Shown piece by piece: positions 37,001-47,394 of a DNA stretch of 64,000 nucleotides. The translations under genes were made by a program, and so were the position numbers. The notes beneath the pieces are model-generated. The model saw nothing but the letters and a program-made list of their open reading frames with translations, was not told the DNA's origin and did no database searches. Source of the DNA: Polytrichum commune (taxonomy: Eukaryota; Streptophyta; Polytrichopsida; Polytrichales; Polytrichaceae); NCBI GenBank assembly GCA_950295325.1, contig OX485803.1, positions 54,015,554 to 54,079,553 on the forward strand. The letters run 5' to 3'. Every line of letters begins with the position of its first letter. Position 1 is the first letter of the stretch.

Positions 37001-38539
37001 AAACCTTCAACTTCATCAAATACCAACCCTGGTTTTTCTACAATTTTGGAGCCTTTTACTTCTTTGAGGATCAAGACTAAAGTTTCTCAAACTACACAAC
37101 GTAGTTATGATAATTACTCATTTGAGCTCATTTTGAATGATTTTTTTTTAACATATTAAATGTCAAAGAAAAGACTGACTCTTGGTCTCAATCTTTTCAT
37201 GACATCAATGCATTTCTTACTAAGGTATTTTTCTTCCCAATTTTTGTAAACTTTATGTTAAATAACAAATCAAATTTTGTTTTGCATTTTGTGGCTCGAT
37301 AATATACTGAATTCTATTGATTGTATTTATGTTGTTCAGGTTGGTGCAAATCGCACATTCTACTTTCAAGGTGTTCCAAAGGCAACACCAACAGTTGATT
37401 TGGTTATTGCAGATATTCCGGAGGGGCTCCCTATGCCTGGAATTTTAACACCTTCGTCTTCTATACCTTCTTGGAATGCAAAATCTGATAAATTTCTTGT
37501 TCTTTTTTCATTTTGAATGCAATATCTTCACGACGATGGTGTTTTGTTGATATTTCATCCTGAAGATCCAAAGTGGATGAAAGAGTTGTCTACATATTTT
37601 TTCAATTATAATTTCAAGGTTGGTCATGGACCTTGGACTTATGTGAACCCACTTCGTCTAGCCAATCCTCGTAATCCAAACAAAACGGTTAACAGTTAGT
37701 TTCACATCTCTTTTCATCATAATTTTTTTTTTCAATGAATTTTGTTGTTTCTGAACATTATAGTTTAATTAGTTTGTTATTTTACTTATGTTACATTTGT
37801 TGTGCAGACCATCAAGTTCACTGCTATTTTGCTTGTACGCTCTTTCAGTGATACTACTCGATTGAAACGCATGCCTTTGCCTTTTCAAATGAATATCAAC
37901 AAAGATCTTTCGGAGAATGGTATGAGTCTGGATGATGATGTTTTATACAACTTCACGGATGCTAGTTCTCAACTAATGAGAGATGATGGTATCACACCTT
38001 GGAGAGGCCAGCGAGAAAAACATCCATTGTTTTTCCATTGTTTGATTGATGCTTTCTCAAAACCCGAAGGCATTGTTGCAGACCTCACTGCTGGCACAGG
38101 TGTAAAACATTTTCTTTTTGCTTTGAAATTATTTTATTACGTCTTTTTTACAAACTAACATGTTCTCATTTGTTTATGTTTTGATAATTGTTTCTTATAT
38201 TTTGGATAGGACCTTCCATACATGTTTGCCGCGCTTTGAAGCGTCACTTCTTGGCGTTGGAAGGTGATAAAGATGTTTTTGATTCCGTCTTGAAGCCTTT
38301 AAATCTACAATCCCCTTTGCCTATTGGCAAAGATATCAATTTGGAAGACTCGGATGATTCTCCAATTGTTAATCGTGAGGCCGTCAATTTATTTTGTGAG
38401 TAAGTTTTGTTTGTTTATCTTGTTTAAAACCTTCATATGGTTGATTGTGTAATTTTTACTTGCATTATATTGTATATGCATTTAGTTGGATTATTATGAA
38501 TACTAACACATTTATGTTGTCATGTGCTAGCAATGTGAT

Positions 38540-40151
38540 CAGGGTTGTCTATTGTGTCGTGACGGAGGGTAATCCCGGCATAATGTCGTGCCGTCCCGAC
38601 ACGTATCCGTCACGACATTATGCCGGATGCTGTCTTTATCCTGACGGACTTGAATTTTACCGATTTTTTTGTGTAATTACATTAACCTAATTCGGACACG
38701 TAGGATTTACAATGTCCACGTGTGATGACATGTCAGCAAAGTAAAGGTAAAGTGGGGAAAAATTTACTAGAGCCCGTCCGCCCCTGTTCCCGACCCCGTC
38801 CGCTCCGTTCCCAACCCCGTATGCCCCGTTCCCCCCCGTCCGCCCCAGTTTTTTCCCCCCCCCCCCCCCTTCCCCGTCCGCCCCATTTTTTTTAAAAAAA
38901 ATTTCCCCCCCTCCGTCCGTCCCCGTTCCCGACCCCGTCCGCTCCGTTCCCAACCCCGTACGCCCCGTTCCCCCCCGTCCGCCCCTCTGTCCGCTCCCCC
39001 ATCCGCCCCAGTTTTTTTTTTTTTTTTTTTTTTTTCCCCGTCCGCCCCATTTTTTTTAAAAAAAAAATTTCCCCCCCCTCCGTCCGCCCCCGTTCCCGAC
39101 CCCGTCCGCTCCGTTCCCAACCCCATACACCCCGTTCCCCCCCGTCCGCGCCCTGTTCCCCTCGCCCGCCCCTCCGTCCGCTCCCCCATCCGCCCCAGTT
39201 TTTTTTTTTTTTTTTTTCCCCCCCCCCTTCCCCGTCCACCCCATTTTTTTTGAAAAAAAAATTCCCCCCCCCTCCGTCCGCCCTCGTTCCCGACCCCGTC
39301 CGCTCCGTTCCCAACCCCGTACGCCCCGTTCCCCCCCGTCCGCCCCTCCGTCCGCTCCCCCGTCCGCCCCAGTTTTTTTTTTTTTTCCCCCCCCCCCTTC
39401 CCCGTCCGCCCCATTTTTTTTTTTAAATCCCCCCCCCCCCGTCCGCTCCGTTCCCAACCCCATACGCCCCGTTCCCCCCCGTCCGCGCCCCATTCGCCCC
39501 CGTCCGCCCCAGGTTTTTTTTTCCCCCCCCCCCCCTTTCCCCGTCCGCCCCATTTTTTTAAAAAAAAAATTTCCCCCCCCTCCGTCCGCTCCCGTTCCCC
39601 CCCGTCCGCCCCAGGTTTTTTTTTTTTTTTTTTTTTTTTTCCCCCTTTCCCCATCCGCCCCATTTTTTTTTAAAAAAAATTTCCCCCCCCTCCGTCCGCC
39701 CCCGTTCCCGTTCCCGACCCCGTCCGCTCCCGTTCCCCCCGTCCGCCCCCGTTCCCGACCCCGTCCGCTCCGTTCCCCCCCCCCCCCCCCCCGGTCCGCC
39801 CCCGTTCCCGACCCCGTCCGCTCCGTTCCCCCCCCACCCCCGTCCGCCCCACCCTCGTCCCCCGTCCGCCCCACACCCTCCTTAGTCGTTTTTTACTACT
39901 TTGATTTTAACAAAATGGTAAACAAAATGGCAAAATGATTTACCTGGCGCTAGGCATATCCACGACCACGTCGGCGTTTTCTGCCACATAGGACGCCACC
40001 TTGGCAAGAAGGTAAGTATTTTACCCACCCTAGTATGTTCCCCCTATGTTGACCCTACGTGGACCCTATTGTGTCGTGACGGAGGGGTCCGTCACGACAC
40101 GACACGACATGACGGCACGACACCGTCATGACGTCGCGATAGACAACCTTG
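38540..40151. mobile_element. non-autonomous hAT-type element inserted in the last exon of the methyltransferase gene
   Basis: An exact 8-base duplication AATGTGAT flanks it (38532-38539 and 40152-40159). The ends are inverted repeats: left CAGGGTTGTCTATTG; right, read inward, CAAGGTTGTCTATCG, then GACGT-ATGACGG-like words. An 8-base duplication and CAGGG/CAAGG termini are hAT hallmarks. Subterminal hairpins include a perfect 16-bp pair (38575-38590 with 38611-38626). The interior is mostly C-rich minisatellite with no transposase. Removing it and one duplication copy restores the reading frame of the last exon. Confidence 0.85.
38780..39880. repeat. C-rich minisatellite inside the hAT element
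   Basis: Repeated blocks of roughly 100-170 bases are built from CCCCGTCCGCCCC, long T runs, A runs, long C runs, CCGTTCCCGACCCCGTCCG and CCCAACCCCGTACGCCCC. Read on the minus strand they give long open frames of Gly/Lys/Arg/Thr repeats. These frames reflect composition and are not genes. The run lengths are likely to be unreliable in any assembly. Confidence 0.85.
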
Positions 40152-40860
40152 AATGTGATACCTCAATGTCGCCGACGTTGGCGACCTTTTTTTGAAGATC
40201 CAAATTTTGTAGCAAGTCCATCACCTCCACGAAGCCTCCCTATCTATGCCGAGACCATGGCTTCCGTTCTTGCCGCTCAATCTTCCCCTTCTTCTACCCA
40301 TAGCAAATCTAAACGGTATGATCGTCGGGTTTTGGAGTTCATAGATTTAGAGGCCGAATCATAATCAACCTCCATCACTTTAACTTATACTAATAATTAT
40401 TATTTTTTGGCACGTGTTCAACTCTCATATTTACACTTGGTATCAATACTTTGAAATACATTAACTTATGATATACCTTGAAGGACTTACACATGTTTTG
40501 TGTCCAACTCTATCTTTTTTGCACTCTCTATATTTATGTTGTATAATGACCAATTATAAAATTTAGTATCATTGCACCATGTTTTGTTTTATTGTTCAAT
40601 GTGTTCATATTATGAATGTTAATGATCATCATTATCATGAGCATCATTCACTTCAACTTTGTCCATTCCATTGTCATACGGCATGCAATACAACTATGAA
40701 AATTTGTATATGATAAATATATATATGCCCCTAGTCATGTACATATTGGTCTTTTTCGTTGCTCACTACTCACAATCTAGCATTCATGTTGTTTGTCCTT
40801 CCCAATCTTCTTATTATTGAACCCTAAAAATTTATTTCTTTAGGCGACGGTTATAGGATA

Positions 40861-40961
40861 CTAGGGGACCTATTACCAAATATTTTGTTTTCTTCACCGC
40901 TCACAAATTACTGCTCATCGCTCACTGCTCACTGCTCACCACTCACAAGATAGCACTCCCT
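40861..40961 (-). repeat. right terminal inverted repeat of the 13.2-kb transposon
   Basis: Read inward from 40961 it begins AGGGAGTGCTATCTTGTGAG, continues with GTGAGCAGTGAGC units and ATGAGCAGTAATTTGTGAGC, and ends with a segment like TATTTGGTAATAGG. These align in order with the left repeat. Confidence 0.8.
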
Positions 40962-40971
40962 GGTATGCGAC
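40962..40971. repeat. right target-site duplication of the 13.2-kb transposon
   Basis: GGTATGCGAC, identical to 27748-27757, directly follows the terminal CACTCCCT of the element. Confidence 0.85.
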
Positions 40972-40993
40972 TAGGTATCTTGAAACCAGGGCA

Positions 40994-41776
40994 TTATGTC
41001 ACAGTCTTTGTAGGTGATTCATATAACAATGTCACCATTTTTAAAAATTTGGAATCCACTTCTTCACACAAACTAGCATAGTCATTGGGATCTTGCGCCG
41101 CAACCTTGATGATATAGACATCAAGATATATTGTGTATAGAGCCTTCAACACATCCAAAAACTTGGATCTAGGTCTGCCACTTTTATTTGCTTCCCCGTT
41201 ACTATCACATTCAATCACATGAGGCTTGAGTCCTTTAGCCTTTCTATCTGTTTCCTCGGCCTCATACACATGTTGGGCGTTATGTCGTTGTTTTCTAGAT
41301 GATGATTTGTTCTTTGCGGCATGCTTGAAGTGTAAAATAAGAAAACATGTTTAGAGAAGCATAACCAACAAACCCACCCACATTAGCCACATCATTGCAT
41401 GTGGAGAGGGCCAACCATGTCTACATACACAAATCCAATGCTTATACCAATCCCAGGCTCAAGACCATTGAAGCAATCATCTGGACCACCAATTCAACCA
41501 CAAAAATTCATGCAAGGAGGACTAGATGAAACCATCATCAACATCATGTAGGCATAAAAATATCAACAATAGTGAATAGTGGCACATGCAAGGGACAAAG
41601 TCAAAGTTGCACATATAGGATGGTACCTTTGGTGGCAATGTTACATTTGGGCATTTGCAAGTATCAGTGGTTATGTCCCTGGCAACTTGGAATTGCTCAT
41701 CCACTGCACGCTCTTGTGAGGATGCACATGCACTTCTTTGTGTGTTCTCCACCACATTGTTAGTTACATCCACCAT
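40994..41776 (-). CDS. small two-exon gene of unknown family
   Basis: Exon 1 spans 41776-41627 (50 codons, start MVDVTNNVVE, end TLPPK, donor GTACCA). The intron is 41626-41324, and exon 2 runs 41323-40994 (109 codons plus stop). Phases agree (0/0) and there is no internal stop; the product would be 159 residues. Exon 2 starts with a basic stretch (HAAKNKSSSRKQRH), then GLKPHVIECDSNGE, GRPRSKFLDVLKALY, and a helical, charged end. I do not recognise the family. A fragment of a second copy of its 3' end lies left of the large transposon at ~27.66-27.75 kb in the same orientation, so it is repetitive and may belong to another mobile element. More upstream exons are possible. Confidence 0.4.
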
Positions 41777-41779
41777 TTT

Positions 41780-43060
41780 TTATTTTCTTTTTATTTTCTT
41801 TTCTAATTGAACAAGTCTCAAACTTCGTCGCAGGGGTAATTGTGAAGAAGATGGAGATCTAGGCTTCAATTTCTTGTGAATCAAGCCATCTAGTACACCA
41901 AATTTGCAATTCCACCATATACGTGCATATCACAACATTGAAAATAAACATCCAATTGGAAAAAAACAACACTTTGCAAAGTGATCGGCATGCACATGTA
42001 CAAGGTCAATGAGATGCAACCAAGAAGAGTTGTTTATGGGGCAAAATCTACAAGTAATAAAATGTCTTGTATTGCAATATGATGGAAATAAGTAGGCACG
42101 ACTCCAACGTCCAAGCCGCAAACCCTTCAGAGGGGTTGGGGATGAGTGTGTTGTAGCCATTCACATTGGAGCTACCCAAATCCCAAGCATTACTACGGAA
42201 TGTCCATAGAAGAAATTAAGATTGAACAACCAAAACACATGCCAAAGAATGTGCACTACTCCCCGTAGCCAACAAGGAATTCCATGGCTTGCATGCAATA
42301 AAGCAACACTATGTACAATAAGACATTGAAATCTAGAATCCTCATGTATTGCACTATTTTGGATACTTGGGAACATGTGGGGTTTTTGTGGGACTTTTGG
42401 GCGGCATTTGGTGACTGCACAAATTTGGGCCTCCATTGATCTATAGAAATATGCAACATTGGGTGGTTGTTCTTCATAAAAAAATCATTTCCATTGCGAA
42501 CAAGAACTCGATGCAAGTATTCCCACAACACATAGGGCATGTCTTCCTCCTTCCTTGCTAGTACGGCCACTGGCACATGTTGGAATCCTATGTGATTGTA
42601 GAGGAGGTTGGTGTGGGTATAGGCATGTCTAGGTCTTTTGCCAATTTTTGTGAAAAATTTGTGTTCTCTCCAAGAAAATGTTGCATACTCTAGCAAAGGG
42701 GCTATGGCAGAACAAAATCCGACATTGCATCGGCAACAAGAACTACTAGCCAAGAGAGGGAAGGATTCAACATCGGTTGAGCAGGGTCAAGAGTTTTCAC
42801 TGGGTCCATCCTAGAAGACCCCAACGAAAATGGGTATCCAATGCAATCTAACATTTCTTCCACCGCCACAAAAGCTTCATACTCATGCAACAGTGCCTTC
42901 ATGGCTTTCAATTGGGTGTGGAGTTTTTTTGCTAACATGCGCCAGCTCACGCCCAACCACGAATAGCTCATGCTCAAGCTCATTACCCTCCGATGTTGAC
43001 ATTCCAAAGGCAAAAGAAAATTACAAGAAGGATTCAGGTTGTGTAGAATGATTCCCATTC
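41780..43060 (-). other. possible decayed coding region, unrecognised
   Basis: Minus-strand frames 43058-42702 (contains LLHEYEAFVAVEEMLDCIGYPF) and 42753-42256 overlap and could be parts of one old gene broken by frameshifts. I see no known domain. It may be the upstream part of the same repeat unit as the gene at 40994-41776, which has the same orientation. The evidence is frame length and a plausible helical segment only. Confidence 0.25.
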
Positions 43061-46000
43061 ACAAACCCAAAAGCCAAAATGTGTTGATTCTAAGTGAAAT
43101 CCATGACCTCAACCTCACTCACAAACAATTTAACCTTGCATGTGTTGAGTACTAGGATGGGAGCCTCCAAACTTACTTCTCTCCCAAAACATGGCTAGAA
43201 CCTAAGTTTTGAAAAAGGATTAGGTTACAACAATTAAGGTTTTGATGGGCAGAATGGCAGGTGTGACTGTGTGGGCAACCACCAACCCCACACCACTTCC
43301 ACAATTGAAACCAACGGACCAAATTATGCCCCAAATAAAAATTTGAACTATAACCCGACTTATATGTATGATAAATGCTTCAATAAGAATTGGAATCATT
43401 GGCGCACCTTGGCTACTTGGCAATCGTGCGGGGCTTCGTAGGTATCCTCTCCTTTGACAATCCCAACATCCTCCATACTCCTAACTCTATGTTGGTCGTC
43501 CCTGCTTGTTTTTTCTCCCTCGTCCTTGCTCCCCTCAAGTGATGAGGTTAAAACTCCCTCATCCTTCCCCTCTTTTCCTCCTTGTTCACAATTGCTCCTT
43601 CCTACCTCTTCCTTCGCCCTCCTCTCTCCCTTCCTCCCTTTGCACTCCTTCCTACCTCCGCAGTCTCCCTCTTTTCACCTCTTTTTTTTCCTAAGGACAA
43701 CGCCCTGGGATAGCAATGACTTGGGAGAGGCGCTCGGGATTGCCTAGGTTAGAATAACCATAATTTCCTCAATACTTGCCTGAATGGCATGTATGCAAAG
43801 CAAGGAGTTTATTGGCATGTATGCAAAGAGTAGATGTCAATGGAGTGGTTTTTTGATAGAAGTAAGGATCATATAACAAAGTTATGGAGGTCTAGAGCTG
43901 TTGGGGACTTCCAGCCCCAACGGCTAAGGGAGAATGTTTACTTGGTCCAACTCTTAGGAGAGAGACAAAAGGTTATTTGACAGTGGGGTAGGGGCCCTAC
44001 CTTAAGTCCTAGAGGCTTACATGGGTGAGGTAGCGTTGCCAACTGACCTCACCCGAAGCATACTTGGCAACTATGTTTCGGGTTGTTGTAGTGTTGCTCC
44101 GGTAACACGACGAACAACTTAAGATTGGACTTTCATGAATGGAAGTCCACATCTAACCATTGGCTACTCACTAAAGGGAGAGTCCCAAATGTGTAGGAGG
44201 GTTTGGTGAGCTTGGAGGTTCGTGGTATGGGAAGCTAACCATGCACGTGTGTGAGCCCAAATAGGTGCCCCCATGTGTTCTTAAGCTTTGAATTCATTAA
44301 GAACGGGCATTTGATTTTTTATTGCTTATTCTAAGAACATAAACATAGTGAAGTTAGAATGAATTGTGATTTAAGCTTAGGCTATAATGTTAGCTCTATT
44401 TAGATAGAGGAGGGCGAGGAATTAATTAGAAAATAGTAAAAATGTTTGTGAGATTTAGGCCTTGAGGCTAAAGAGTTGGGTTTTACTTAGTTGGGCTAGG
44501 AGTGATGGGTGTCCATTTAAGGGGTGGGAGAACTACACCCCTAGAAAATTCGGGGGTCTGGATCGGTGGCTGGCAGTTAGGTGCGCTCTTGGCTTCCCTC
44601 CCTCTCTCTCGAAGTTTTTTTGGCAGGCGCGGCTCAAGAGGAGGAGCTGGGGGACCTTGGATTGACCAACGACAAGGACTATGAGCTACGGTCGAGAGTT
44701 GGACATGGGCAATAAGAGGCGCTAGGCCTCTGTCGGCACGGAAGGTGAGAGGAAGCCGAAAAGGAGGATGAGCACGCATTGGGTCCACTCTGCCGGAAAA
44801 CAACAACTCATGGCCGAATTGGTAAGTCTGCTGACCTCGGAGGGCAGGAAGTATGCGGTAAGGGTGGAGAAGGGATGCTGCTGGCCTTGTGTCTGGAAGG
44901 GCAACTTGGTGGTAGGCGGGGTGACTCAATGTGAAGAAGGGAACAAAGTTTCGGCAGCACCCACTAGCGGAAGGTGAGGAGGGAAATCGATTCGTGCGGC
45001 AAGGTAGGGGAAATTCAGAGCATCGCAGTGCTGCCTCGAGCTGAAAATGAAGGCATTCAACCACCTGGATTTGCGCATCCAGCATAGTGGGAGTTGGGGT
45101 AGCGACCGGAAATTCACTGACTAAGGCAGGGTGGAACAAGCATGAGGGCATTTGACTTAGTGTAGTGATTCAACCATTCAGTGGAAGAAGGCATGAGAGT
45201 GAGTCGTGCAGCTGAAGTCAGATGCTAGAACCAGATTCAAGGGCAGACACGAGCTCGGAAAGCTGAGGTTGCTGTGGACTACCATCTTACCTCACTCTGT
45301 TCATTGCTGGGGGGCTGGCTGAGAGAAATTCAGCTGCCAACTGGGCAAGGCAACTAAATCGAGGACATCGATCTTAAGTGCCTCTGGACTGGAAAATTAT
45401 GGCTACTCTGTGGCGGCATTGCCCTGCCAACCGCATGGGTTAGGCTGTAAACCGAGAGGGGATTGCTGCTAAGCTATGCTGGGAAGGAGTTGTGTGCATC
45501 AGCACCAGTGGCCTCTAATCCCAGGAGCTTGGGAAGGGTTCTGATGCCGAACAGTTCACTGTTGGGGGATCCAGCATAGCTGGGAGGTATGCCTGAAGTT
45601 GAAGGTTGTGTCCGAAGGCAAGTTGGCATGAGATTGGTATTGGGTGTTGGCGGATGGTGAAGAGTAGGAAGTGGTTAGCGGGTAAGGGAATTAATTAGAT
45701 TAGTTATAGTGGGAAGGGAGGCCAAACTTAAGTCATGACTGGGTGTTGGGTCAACTCAAAATTAGGCTAGTGCATTGTAGTAGTGGGTGGGGGTTAAGGG
45801 TAGAATGTTGAAGACTTAATGGGTAATTGAGTGTTATGATGGTCACAAAGGAGGAAAGCATTTCCAACTACATGTAATCTGGATCCTTTGAGTAAAGTTG
45901 TGGGCGTGACATCCACATTGTGGTAGTATTGGGAGTTGAATTCCAAGTCCAAGGGCGCTGAGGAGTGTATGTGAGCCATGGGCTCTCACCCGGATTACGA

Positions 46001-47390
46001 CGCATAAGGGTGGGGGTTTGTGGCTGACAACGTGTGTGGGATGTGCAGGTTAGCGCTTGTGACACTTGTTAGAGTTGCGAAGTGATCAAGATAAGTTAGG
46101 GGAGCTAGCAAGGGTTGTGACAAAAAAAAACCATATGCAAGCTCCAAGAAACCTTGCAAAATATGAATGATTGTAGTTATATTTGCTCCAAAACATACAT
46201 AGATGTTGTAAACAAATATATTCATGTCACACGCTCCAACTATTTCACACATGCCAAAGGATGAGTCTGGTGTGGATTGTGTATGGTTATGCACATTCGG
46301 TACCATGAAGTCAAGAGGCATTCTATAAAAATATAATATGTATGACAACAACTCAATGGATGTCCATGGTTGAATTACATTTGGGCTATATTATCTTATA
46401 TAATTTGAACCAAATTTTAGAGACAAGTACTAGGCATGGATTATAACCCTACGCATAGAGTTGCAAACCAACATGAGAGACCCAACACCTCGACAATAGT
46501 TAATGGATCCCGTATGGGTAGCAGTGCAAGAAGAGAAGTTATGGCACAAAGAGACGACCATATATATATATGCAGCTCAATTCATTAAATTTTGTGCCTT
46601 GCCCTTGCAAAATTTACAAAAAGAGCACGAAACACATGGCAATGAAGAAAGTTGAAAACCACCTTATAACAAATGGGAGACACCACTCCTAAAGATGGAG
46701 AGGCCCGGGTCCATGGGACGATTTTGATAATGAGTGGGATAACCACATTTGCGGTAGTGGAGCCATGGTTCCCCAACTTCCAATAGATGAGAATGTAGGT
46801 CTACAAATTCTTTCATATTGTGAATGCTATCCATGTGGATGTTGCTCCTCTATCCCAAAAACCTCATGCTCCAAGATGAACAAAAAAACCTCCTAGATAT
46901 GTTGACGAACTTGGAAGATGTGGAGTTCACCGACCATGTAATGGATGTTGTCCAACAAGCTCAGACCATGGTGGAAAATGTGCAGGCACAATGAAACTCC
47001 ATAGAAGAGCACAACAAAGTGGTTGCAGAGAATGTTGCAAATGCCCCCTATATCCGCCCGGTACACCCAAACGGTTGACAAAGCAACGGGCCCGAGATAT
47101 ACGCCATTGGATGCAATGGAGGATTTGAATTTGACACAGGTGTAGTTGTCATGACATCCTTTGTTCTTAAGGGCCTCTGTCACAAAATTGGCAGTCACTA
47201 TGCTCATCATGACTATCATCACAGGGACATGACCCTTAACACACTTCCCAAACAATGCTCTTTGGACCACCTTAGGAGCCATGGACCAAAATTTAAACAT
47301 GCGTCAAATGGACCCTTTTTTGGCTTATTTTGTGTTGAGACAAGCATTCAAAAGAGCCATGGTTTGTACTAGTGCTAGTACATATGCAAG
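43060..47390. other. no recognised gene
   Basis: 43454-43690 is a C/T-rich low-complexity stretch that produces overlapping frames. 44.46-45.65 kb is less AT-rich than its surroundings, and the 222-codon minus-strand frame there (45151-44483) has no domain resemblance and is mirrored by plus-strand frames. A short palindrome around GGGGACTTCCAGCCCC sits at ~43902-43919. This could be an old retroelement, but no long terminal repeats or polymerase motifs were found. Confidence 0.4.
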
Positions 47391-47394
47391 CTCC

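Larger units (their letters stand above)
32012..40364 (+). pseudogene. ParB/sulfiredoxin-like domain fused to N4/N6 DNA-methyltransferase-like domain, decayed copy
   Basis: Proposed exons: 32012-32395, 34767-35367, 35476-35665, 35768-36181, 36290-36531, ~36647-37224, 37340-37687, 37808-38099, 38210-38399, then 38531-38539 continuing at 40160-40364 across a hAT insertion. That gives ~1,150 codons; phases agree except at the exon 6 acceptor. Exon 1 is acidic with a basic patch (GRRKRRK). Exon 2 resembles ParB/Srx domains, with RFFIPLCRLLSMPLVRP and WVWDGNHCLQAW (GxHR-like box, here Cys for Arg). Exon 7 has VIADIPEGLP, a candidate motif IV; exons 8-9 have VADLTAGTGPS (motif I, SAM binding) then RHFLALEGDKDVF. 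Motif IV before motif I is the class-beta amino-methyltransferase order. Lesions: TGA 32075-32077, frameshift(s) ~35105-35145, TAA 35516-35518, TGA 36785-36787, frameshift in a T run ~37141-37150, TGA 37514-37516, and the hAT insertion. Bacterial and phage proteins with this domain pair are known; substrate and activity here are inferred. Confidence 0.75.
27759..40961. mobile_element. 13.2-kb Mutator-like transposon carrying a transposase gene and a ParB-methyltransferase gene
   Basis: Both ends are inverted repeats: the left starts AGGGAAGCTAACACATGAGC and the right, read inward, starts AGGGAGTGCTATCTTGTGAG. Both continue into repeated GTGAGC motifs, ATGAGCAGTAA, TGTGAGC and a block near CAAA-TTT-GTAAT, so the arms run ~100 bases with gaps. 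The identical 10-base flanks are listed separately. Inside are two divergent genes: a MULE-type transposase gene (28068-31661, minus) and a ParB-domain/DNA-methyltransferase gene (32012-40364, plus). A hAT-type element (38540-40151) is nested within, so the element was ~11.6 kb before that. The unit is large for a MULE but has the expected ends, target duplication and transposase. This copy is decayed. Confidence 0.85.

Noticed and set aside
38767-39874. Minus-strand open frames of up to 298 codons rich in Gly, Lys, Arg and Thr
   Set aside because: They are translations of the C/T homopolymer minisatellite in three overlapping frames and have no domain or normal amino-acid make-up.
43454-43747. 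97-codon Ser/Pro/Leu-rich plus-strand frame
   Set aside because: C/T-rich low-complexity DNA that opens two overlapping frames; no domain or splice context.
44483-45151. 222-codon minus-strand open frame
   Set aside because: Pro/Leu-rich with no recognisable domain, mirrored by overlapping plus-strand frames; best explained by the less AT-rich composition of the stretch.
43899-46100. Possible LTR retroelement beginning TGTTGGGGAC
   Set aside because: No second LTR, primer-binding site or polymerase/integrase motif could be found.
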